Shown here piece by piece: positions 58,106 to 64,000 of a stretch of 64,000 nt of DNA. Position 1 is the first letter of the stretch. Each line of letters starts with the position of its first letter. Source of the stretch: JAGVSZ01 sp963747775 (lineage in GTDB: Bacteria > Pseudomonadota > Gammaproteobacteria > Burkholderiales > SG8-39); contig CAVVGT010000016.1 of NCBI GenBank assembly GCA_963747775.1, positions 558,001 to 622,000 of the forward strand, given 5' to 3'. The notes under the pieces are model-generated. The model saw only the letters and a list, made by a program, of their open reading frames with translations, searched no databases and had not been told where the DNA came from. Made by a program: the position numbers and the translations under genes.

Positions 58106-59638
58106 TCAGCCGTGGTACGCGGCCTCGCCGTGAGAGTTGACGTCCAGTCCCTCGCGCTCTTCCTCTTCGGTCACGCGCAGGCCGACGATGAAGTCTGCGA
58201 CCTTGTAGGCGATGAACGCCACGACCCCGGACCACACGATGGTTACTCCGATCGCCTGGGCCTGGACCCAGACCTGTGCGCCGATGCTGGTGAAGCCGGT
58301 CGCAGCGGTGACCCAATCGGTGACGAAGCCGGGTCCGCCGAGCCCCGGCGCGTTGAACACGCCGGTGAGCAGTGCGCCGAGGATGCCGCCGACCGCGTGG
58401 ACGCCGAAGACGTCGAGCGAGTCGTCCGCACCGAGCATGCGCTTGAGGCCGTTCACACCCCAGAGGCAGACCAGGCCCGCGGCGAGGCCGATCACGAACG
58501 CGCCCGGGATGCCGACGTTGCCAGCCGCGGGCGTAATTGCGACCAGACCCGCGACCGCACCGGACGCCGCGCCGAGCATGGAGGGCTTGCCCTTGAAGAG
58601 CCACTCTCCGAACGACCACGCGAGCACGGCGCACGCCGTGGCGAGGAACGTGTTCAGGAATGCGAGCGCGGCAGAGTTGCCCGCTTCAAGGGCCGAGCCG
58701 GCATTGAACCCGAACCAGCCGACCCACAGGAGCGAGGCGCCGATCATGGTGAGCGGCAGGTTGTGCGGCGACATCGCCTCCCGGCCAAACCCGACGCGCT
58801 TGCCGGCCAGATACGCGCCCACGAGGCCAGCCACGCCCGCGTTGATGTGCACGACCGTGCCGCCCGCGAAGTCGAGCGCGCCCCACTGCCAGATCATCCC
58901 GGCCTTGGCGTTCATCGCGTCGACGACTTTCGGGTCGGTGTAGGCGTCCGGGCCCATCCAGAACCACACCATGTGCGCGATCGGTGCGTAGGCGAACGTG
59001 AACCAGATCACCATGAAGATCAGCACTGCCGAGAACTTCATGCGCTCGGCGAATGCGCCGACGATGAGGGCGCAAGTGATCGCCGCGAACGTCGCCTGGA
59101 ACGCGACGAACACGATTTCCGGTATCACGACGCCCTTGCTGAAGGTCGCCGCCATCGCGAACTCGCCCTTGCCCGCGTCGAGCGCGCCGCCCAGGAACAG
59201 CCGGTCGAAACCGCCGATGAACGCGTTGCCCTCGGTGAAGGCGAGGCTGTAACCGTAAATGCACCACAGCACCGTGATCAACGCGAACGTGACGAACACC
59301 TGCATCAGCACCGACAGCATGTTCTTGGCGCGGACCATCCCGCCGTAGAACAGCGCCAGGCCGGGAATGCTCATCATGATGACGAGCGCGGTGGAGATCA
59401 GCATCCAGGCGACGTCGCCCTTGTTCGGCGTCGGGCCGGCGGGCTTCGCCTCTTCCTTCTTCTCTTCGACCTTCACGGTCTCGGTGACCGTCCCGGCCTT
59501 CGCGTCGACCTTGACCGTCTCGGTGACGGTGGTCGTCGTGGCGGCCGCCGGCGCGCCCTTGTCCTGAGACAAGGCGATGCCCGGGGCGCCCAACGTCACG
59601 GCGCCGAGAAGCGCGAGCAGCGCAACTAGCTTTCTCAT
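58106..59638 (-). CDS. amtB: Ammonium transporter AmtB
   Basis: Ammonium channel, 510 aa, with eleven membrane helices. A signal peptide (residues 1-25) precedes a charged, repeated Thr/Val/Lys segment of about 45 residues before the first channel helix (AWMLISTALVIMMSIPGLALFYGG). The pore twin histidines fall in PIAHMVWFW and DVFGVHAVGGILG. It is last in the torF-glnK-amtB operon; GlnK should block it when nitrogen is ample. A terminator follows. The N-terminal extension with the repeat TVTETVKV is unusual. Confidence 0.96.
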   Translation of the reverse strand: MRKLVALLALLGAVTLGAPGIALSQDKGAPAAATTTTVTETVKVDAKAGTVTETVKVEEKKEEAKPAGPTPNKGDVAWMLISTALVIMMSIPGLALFYGGMVRAKNMLSVLMQVFVTFALITVLWCIYGYSLAFTEGNAFIGGFDRLFLGGALDAGKGEFAMAATFSKGVVIPEIVFVAFQATFAAITCALIVGAFAERMKFSAVLIFMVIWFTFAYAPIAHMVWFWMGPDAYTDPKVVDAMNAKAGMIWQWGALDFAGGTVVHINAGVAGLVGAYLAGKRVGFGREAMSPHNLPLTMIGASLLWVGWFGFNAGSALEAGNSAALAFLNTFLATACAVLAWSFGEWLFKGKPSMLGAASGAVAGLVAITPAAGNVGIPGAFVIGLAAGLVCLWGVNGLKRMLGADDSLDVFGVHAVGGILGALLTGVFNAPGLGGPGFVTDWVTAATGFTSIGAQVWVQAQAIGVTIVWSGVVAFIAYKVADFIVGLRVTEEEEREGLDVNSHGEAAYHG

Positions 59639-59650
59639 TGGTGTGCTCCC

Positions 59651-59989
59651 TTAGATGGCTTCGGCGCCGGTCTCGCCGGTGCGGATCCGGATGACCTGCT
59701 CGAGCTCGAAGACGAAGATCTTTCCGTCGCCGATCTTGCCGGTGTTGGCGGCCTTCTCGATCGCCTCGACCACCTGATCGAGCATGTCGCTCTTGATCGC
59801 GGCTTCGATCTTCACTTTGGGCAGGAAGTCGACGACGTACTCGGCGCCGCGGTAGAGCTCGGTGTGACCCTTCTGCCGCCCGAACCCCTTGACCTCGGTG
59901 ACGGTGATGCCCTGCACGCCGATTGCGGACAGGGCTTCGCGCACTTCGTCAAGCTTGAACGGCTTGATGATTGCAGTGACCAGTTTCAT
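59651..59989 (-). CDS. glnK: Nitrogen regulatory protein PII (GlnK)
   Basis: PII signal protein, 112 aa, sensing 2-oxoglutarate and ATP/ADP. The start at 59989 gives MKLVTAIIKPFKLDEVREAL, the family N-terminus. The T-loop GRQKGHTELYRGAEYVVDF places the uridylylation tyrosine at residue 51. The C-terminal signature KIGDGKIFVFELEQVIRIRTGE is complete. It lies 12 bp upstream of amtB, the standard glnK-amtB pair. Confidence 0.98.
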   Translation of the reverse strand: MKLVTAIIKPFKLDEVREALSAIGVQGITVTEVKGFGRQKGHTELYRGAEYVVDFLPKVKIEAAIKSDMLDQVVEAIEKAANTGKIGDGKIFVFELEQVIRIRTGETGAEAI

Positions 59990-60049
59990 GGATGCTTCCC
60001 CTTTTCCGATCGGACGCGGGCGGCGCACGCCGTCCGCGTCCCCATCCGG

Positions 60050-60919
60050 TCAGAACGTGCGGCCGACGAGCAGAACGGCGGTCGCGCCGTTGAGGTTCTT
60101 GGTTTCCGTGTTGGCGAACGACAGGCCGCCGACCGGCGGGCGCCAGTAGGTGTCGTTGCTCGCCTGCACGTAGTAGGCCCCGACGGTCCAGCCGCCCTCG
60201 AACACGTAGGTGGCGCCCAGCTTCCAGTCCCAGTAGCTCGGATTCACCGTGCCATTGGGACCGTTGTAGTCCTTGGTGAAGTTGGTGTAGCCCAGGTGCC
60301 CGTTGAGCGTGAGCTGCTCGGAGATCGGGAAATTGACGCCCAGATCGTAGTACTGGGTGTACTTGGTGTCGCCGGTGAACCCGAGGCTCGAGTCGGCGCC
60401 GAAGTAGTCGGTGAGCGCCACCGAGGCCTTGAAGCTCAGCCACTTCCAGGTGATGCCGGCGTTGAGCTCGAAGTTGTTGGGCGAGGCATCTGGACCGCAC
60501 GGTGACACCACCCCACCGAATGCGGACGAGGGACAGGCCGATTTGTTGAAGTTCGAGCCGGGGTAGTAGTAATAGATCATGCCGAGCGGAATGGTCAGGT
60601 CATCGGACAGCTTGAAGTTCCAGCCGCCGTAGAAGTCCCACTCAAGGCTCCCGCCCGGGTACTCGTTGCCGCTGACGTTGGAGGCCCAGGTCCCGGCGAA
60701 GAAGCCGCTGTCGTGCGCGATGTCGGCCCCGCCCTGCACCGCCGGTCGTCCCCAGGTCTGCGTGATGCCGCGGAACCGGTAGTCCGAGACCAGATTGATG
60801 TTGGCCGTCGCCGTCCAGGGCGATTTCGGCGCCGCCGCCGGCGCCGGCTGCTGCGCAACCGCCGCGCTGGACATCGCGACCGTCGCCGTGAGCGCAGAAG
60901 CGAGAGCGAGTTTTTTCAT
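60050..60919 (-). CDS. TorF-family putative porin
   Basis: Outer-membrane beta-barrel protein, 289 aa. A signal peptide ends near SSAAVAQQ. The mature part opens with TATANINLVSDYRFRGITQTW, diagnostic of the TorF (gcw_chp) family, and continues with alternating aromatic strands to a C-terminal phenylalanine (LLVGRTF). The family often precedes glnK-amtB in betaproteobacteria, suggesting a role in passage of nitrogen compounds across the outer membrane. It is the first gene behind a sigma-54 promoter. Confidence 0.9.
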   Translation of the reverse strand: MKKLALASALTATVAMSSAAVAQQPAPAAAPKSPWTATANINLVSDYRFRGITQTWGRPAVQGGADIAHDSGFFAGTWASNVSGNEYPGGSLEWDFYGGWNFKLSDDLTIPLGMIYYYYPGSNFNKSACPSSAFGGVVSPCGPDASPNNFELNAGITWKWLSFKASVALTDYFGADSSLGFTGDTKYTQYYDLGVNFPISEQLTLNGHLGYTNFTKDYNGPNGTVNPSYWDWKLGATYVFEGGWTVGAYYVQASNDTYWRPPVGGLSFANTETKNLNGATAVLLVGRTF

Positions 60920-60964
60920 TGGTGACTCCCTTGGAATGAAAGTGACGAAAGCGAACGGCTCTTC

Positions 60965-60980
60965 AGCATTTCACATGCCA
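60965..60980 (-). promoter_or_regulatory. Sigma-54 promoter of the torF-glnK-amtB operon
   Basis: TGGCATGTGAAATGCT (minus strand) has the GG-N10-GC spacing of -24/-12 promoters, with TGGCA exact and TGC at -12. The start codon lies about 45 bp downstream. No good sigma-70 boxes are visible in the gap. Confidence 0.8.
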
Positions 60981-61072
60981 GTTTTTTTCTTCTTTCGACT
61001 GAGCCAGTTACGATCGATGCGCGGCAGTCTGGCGACACGGGCGCCCTGTGCTGGGGCACGAAAAATGGCCTG

Positions 61073-61089
61073 TGCACCACCGTCGTGCG
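61073..61089. promoter_or_regulatory. Candidate NtrC-binding site
   Basis: TGCACCA-N3-TCGTGCG matches the NtrC consensus TGCACCA-N3-TGGTGCA except at two bases. It is about 95-110 bp upstream of the -24 element, the normal enhancer distance. A wider inverted repeat, CCTGTGC (61069-61075) to GCACAGG (61095-61101), surrounds it. Confidence 0.55.
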
Positions 61090-61149
61090 ACGACGCACAG
61101 GGTCTCGAAACCGCCGTGCTAGACTCGTGCGAGCCCCGGAGGCACGACG

Positions 61150-61401
61150 ATGCAGGCCACCCGATTCATCGACGAACTCACCGCGAAGATGAGCCAATTC
61201 GCGGCAACGAGCCCCGCGCGGGACGTCGAGAAGAACGTCCGCGCCCTGCTGTCGGCGGGCCTCGCTCGCCTCGACGTCGTGACGCGCGAGGAGTTCGACG
61301 TGCAGACCAAGCTGCTCATGCGCACGCTCGAGAAGCTCGCTGCCCTGGAGGCGCGGCTCGCCGAGCTCGAGCGGGAGCGGACTGCGCCGACCGAGCGCTG
61401 A
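61150..61401 (+). CDS. ubiK: Ubiquinone biosynthesis accessory factor UbiK
   Basis: Small coiled-coil protein, 83 aa, related to YqiC/UbiK (BMFP), which helps the ubiquinone biosynthesis complex. The N-terminal amphipathic helix is FIDELTAKMSQFA, the middle is VEKNVRALLSAGLARLDVVTREEFDVQ, and the C-terminus is a leucine-rich coiled coil (LEKLAALEARLAELERER). It is divergent from torF and upstream of comM. Confidence 0.92.
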   Translation: MQATRFIDELTAKMSQFAATSPARDVEKNVRALLSAGLARLDVVTREEFDVQTKLLMRTLEKLAALEARLAELERERTAPTER

Positions 61402-61467
61402 CCGCGTCGGCGGGCGCAGGGGCTCGGGCGTTCAACCCTTCGGGCTCAACTCCTCCGCCGCGCCGCG

Positions 61468-62967
61468 ATGCCGCTTGCGGTTCTCAACTCCCGTGCATTG
61501 GCCGGCCTGCAGGCGCCGCCGGTCATCGTCGAGGTGCAGCTCGCAAACGGTCTGCCGAGCTTTGCCATCGTCGGGCTGCCCGACACCGAGGTGAAGGAGG
61601 CGAAGGATCGGGTGCGCGCCGCACTCGTGAACTGCCGGTTCGAGTTCCCGGCGCGCCGCATCACGGTCAACCTCGCCCCGGCCGAGCTGCCCAAGGAAAG
61701 CGGACGCTTCGATCTGCCGATCGCGCTCGGCATCCTCGCTGCATCGGAGCAGATCCCTGCCGCGCGACTCGGCGACTAGGAGTTCGCCGGCGAGCTTTCC
61801 CTTTCCGGGGAGCTGCGCGCGGTGCGCGGGGCGCTTGCGATGACCCTGCATGCGGTGCGGTCGGGCCGCGCGTTCGTGCTGCCCCTGGCGAGCGCGCGCG
61901 AGGCCGCGCTCGTGCGCGACGCCGCTATCTACCCCGCCGCAACGCTGCTCGAGGTGTGTGCGCATCTGACCGGCGCGAAGCCGCTCGCCCGGTTCGCGGA
62001 TGCCCCGCGTGAGGAGACCCTCGAGTACCTCGACCTTGCGGATGTGCGTGGGCAGGTCCACGCCAAGCGTGCGCTCGAAGTCGCAGCGGCGGGCGGGCAT
62101 TCGGTCCTGATGAACGGGCCGCCCGGTACCGGGAAGTCGATGCTTGCTGCGCGCTTGCCGGGCTTGCTCCCGTCGATGACGGATGACGAGGCGCTCGACG
62201 CGGCGGCGGTGCAATCGCTCGCTTCGGGGGGCTTCCGCGTGGAACGCTGGCGGCAGCGCCCCTTCCGTGCGCCGCACCACACCGCGTCGGCCGTAGCGCT
62301 CGTCGGCGGCGGCGGCGACCCCCGACCGGGCGAAATCTCGCTTGCGCACCGCGGGGTGCTGTTCCTCGACGAGTTGCCCGAGCTCGATCGACGGGTGCTC
62401 GAGGTACTGCGCGAGCCGCTCGAAACGGGCCGAGTCTCGATCTCGCGCGCCGCGCGACAGGCGGAGTTCCCCGCACGCTTCCAGCTCGTCGCCGCGATGA
62501 ACCCGTGCCCATGCAGCTACCTCGGTCATTTCAGCGGCAAGTGCCGCTGCACGCCGGATCAGGTCGCGCGCTATCGGGGCAAGCTTTCCGGCCCGTTGCT
62601 GGACCGGATCGACATCCATATCGACGTGCCCGCGGTGCCCGAGGCGGATCTGATCGGGCACGCAACCGGGGAGCCGAGTTCGACGGTGCGCGAGCGCGTC
62701 GGCCGCGCGCGCGCGGCGCAGCTCGAACGCCAGGGCAAGCCCAATAGCGAGCTCTCCGCCCGCGAGACGGAGAGACACTGTCGCGCGGACGATGCGGCGG
62801 CGAGCCTCCTTAAGGCGGCGATCGCGCGGCTGAGCCTCTCCGCGCGCGCCTACCACCGCGTGCTGCGCCTGGCCCGCACGATCGCGGACCTGGCGGGCGC
62901 CCGTACGATCGGTTCCGCGCATGTTGCCGAGGCGGTGCAGTACCGGCGCATCGACCGGAGCCTTTGA
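61468..62967 (+). pseudogene. comM: comM (YifB-type competence helicase) interrupted by an amber codon
   Basis: The reading frame encodes a YifB/ComM AAA+ branch-migration helicase. The first 103 codons (MPLAVLNSRALAGLQAPPVI...) end at TAG 61777-61779. The same frame continues at once with EFAGELSLSGELRAVRG and runs to 62967 with Walker A MNGPPGTGKSMLAARLPGLL, Walker B GVLFLDELPELDR and the Mg-chelatase-like CSYLGHFSGKCRCTPDQV. The codon normally there is Tyr (DYEFAGEL type), one base change away. TAG is an ordinary stop elsewhere in the window, so this is a nonsense mutation, a sequencing error or a rare read-through. Translation could restart only within the N-terminal domain. Confidence 0.9.
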
Positions 62968-63795
62968 GTGGCGACGTACGCAATTGGCGACGTGCAGGGG
63001 TGCTGCGACGCGTTGCACGCGCTCCTCGGGGAGGTCGGGTTCTCGCCGTCCCGCGACGTGCTGTGGTTCGTCGGCGACCTCGTGAATCGCGGCACGCAGT
63101 CGGCGAACGTGCTGCGGTTCGTGCGCTCGCTCGGCGAGCGTGCCATCGTCGTGCACGGTAACCACGACCTGCACACGCTTGCCATGTCGGCGGGAAAGGC
63201 GAAGCGGCGCTCCGACGACACGCTCGAGGACCTGCTCGGCGCGCCCGATCGCGACGAACTTCTCGACTGGCTGAGGATGCGCCCGCTGCTGCACGTCGAT
63301 CGCGAGTACGTCATGGTCCACGCGGGCCTGCTGCCCTCGTGGTCCCTCGCGCAGGCCGCCGAGCTTGCTGCCGAAGTGGAGGCTGCCCTGCGCGCACCGA
63401 CCCACCTCGAGCTCTATTCATCGCTCTACGGCGCCAAGCCCGCAGCCTGGAGTGACGCACTTCAGGGGCGGGAGCGATTGCGCGTGATCGTGAACGCGAT
63501 GACGCGGATGCGCTTTTGCACACCGGACGGTGTAATGGACTTCAGCGTGAAAGGCGAGGTGGAGAAAGCCCTGCCCGGCTACCTGCCGTGGTTCGAAGTG
63601 CCGTCCAGGAAGACCCGCGGCGTGCCGATCGTATGCGGGCACTGGTCCGCGCTGGGACTCCGAATCAGCCCGGATCTGCTGGCGCTGGATACGGGCTGCG
63701 TGTGGGGTGGCCCTCTGACGGCGGTCCGGCTCGAGGATCGGCGGGTCTTTCAGACGGCGTGTGACCGTGCAGGAGACCCAGCTCGCGCGCGATGA
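62968..63795 (+). CDS. apaH: Symmetrical bis(5'-nucleosyl)-tetraphosphatase ApaH
   Basis: Hydrolyses diadenosine tetraphosphate to two ADP. It has 275 aa. Calcineurin-type metal motifs are in order: GDVQGC, VGDLVNRG, GNHDLH, and the C-terminal GHWSALGL histidine. The GTG start at 62968 follows directly on the comM stop. The last 130 bp overlap the end of the opposite-strand acyltransferase gene. Confidence 0.96.
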   Translation: MATYAIGDVQGCCDALHALLGEVGFSPSRDVLWFVGDLVNRGTQSANVLRFVRSLGERAIVVHGNHDLHTLAMSAGKAKRRSDDTLEDLLGAPDRDELLDWLRMRPLLHVDREYVMVHAGLLPSWSLAQAAELAAEVEAALRAPTHLELYSSLYGAKPAAWSDALQGRERLRVIVNAMTRMRFCTPDGVMDFSVKGEVEKALPGYLPWFEVPSRKTRGVPIVCGHWSALGLRISPDLLALDTGCVWGGPLTAVRLEDRRVFQTACDRAGDPARAR

Positions 63796-64000
63796 GGCCG
63801 TGCACGCGCTGCGTCAGCTCGCGGCGGTGCTGGCTCTCGGCGCTCACGTACGGCGCGAACCGCAGCTCGACCGCCATGACGGGCATCGTCGCGATTCGCC
63901 AGAGCGACGCCACGAGCGACGTGTCGTCGACGTAGACCGGCGCGTCGGATTGCGCACCGTCGTGATCGACGAAGCGCAGCGCCACCGGGAGCACCAGCGC
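63665..64000 (-). CDS. Probable 1-acyl-glycerol-3-phosphate acyltransferase, C-terminal part
   Basis: Open frame running in from the right edge and ending at 63665. The visible 111 residues contain ALVLPVALRFVDHDG and a region resembling the C-terminal part of PlsC-like lysophospholipid acyltransferases (PVMAVELRFAPYVSA). The catalytic HX4D motif would be outside the window, so the family call is tentative. The last ~35 residues are Pro/Ala/Gly-rich and lie antisense to the apaH 3' end. The gene is partial at its 5' end. Confidence 0.6.
   Translation of the reverse strand, partial: ALVLPVALRFVDHDGAQSDAPVYVDDTSLVASLWRIATMPVMAVELRFAPYVSAESQHRRELTQRVHGLIARELGLLHGHTPSERPADPRAGPPSEGHPTRSPYPAPADPG

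Noticed and set aside
58049..59629. A 526-codon plus-strand frame opposite amtB
   Set aside because: Antisense shadow; it reads through the amtB terminator and has no motif.
61777..61779. The comM TAG as evidence for amber recoding (for example pyrrolysine)
   Set aside because: Many genes here end in TAG (gyrB, ntrY, trkA, rhodanese, rnpA), and the site aligns with a plain Tyr.

Overview
This window is the chromosome replication-origin region of a high-GC betaproteobacterium, probably in or near the Burkholderiales. The evidence is the layout parB-parA-rsmG-mnmG / mnmE-yidC-yidD-rnpA-rpmH / dnaA-dnaN-gyrB, the arrangement topB-smg-dprA-lysM divergent from def-fmt-htpX-rsmB-DUF4390-ntrY-ntrX-trkA-trkH, and several tripartite tricarboxylate transporter (Tct/Bug) genes. 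I cannot name a genus or species. I recognise no tRNA, rRNA, CRISPR array or insertion sequence.

Layout. 1-240 holds a decayed second copy of part of parB. 241-5700 has a lone Bug/TctC binding protein and the parB-parA-rsmG-mnmG operon (minus strand), with two parS sites just upstream of mnmG. 5701-13130 is minus-strand metabolism and transport: class III aminotransferase, GTP-type PEP carboxykinase, an AbrB-family membrane protein and a complete tctC-tctB-tctA set. 13205-16931 is the ribosome/tRNA/membrane-insertion cluster (mnmE, yidC, yidD, rnpA, rpmH) reading away from the origin. DnaA boxes lie on both sides of dnaA, and the densest group is in the dnaA-dnaN gap (18459-18664). dnaN and gyrB follow on the plus strand and converge on topB. 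Then come topB-smg-dprA-lysM (minus) and def-fmt-htpX-rsmB-DUF4390-ntrYX-trkAH (plus). 38832-41154 has a small decayed-looking segment and four minus-strand genes (lipoprotein, CbiM-like membrane protein, MOSC, RidA). 41389-50375 is an RND efflux operon with two different inner-membrane pumps (MdtABC type) plus an outer-membrane channel. 50419-54284 is metH with a structured leader. 54375-57656 has a rhodanese, an MFS transporter and an acyl-CoA ligase. 58106-60980 is a torF-like porin, glnK and amtB operon behind a sigma-54 promoter. The right end has ubiK, a comM gene broken by one amber codon, apaH and the end of a probable acyltransferase gene.

The most rewarding regulatory features are the metH leader and the nitrogen operon. 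The metH leader matches a SAM-II (SAM-alpha) riboswitch followed by an intrinsic terminator, with a 15-bp complementarity between aptamer and terminator that looks like an antiterminator. The nitrogen operon has a GG-N10-GC sigma-54 promoter and a candidate NtrC site. The window also encodes NtrY/NtrX, but this NtrX lacks the Walker A lysine and the GAFTGA loop needed to activate sigma-54 RNA polymerase. The operon is therefore probably driven by a different activator, such as NtrC encoded elsewhere.

Limits: everything was read by eye. Family names rest on motif recognition, not on searches. Start codons were adjusted where overlaps, ribosome-binding sites or family N-termini favoured an internal start.
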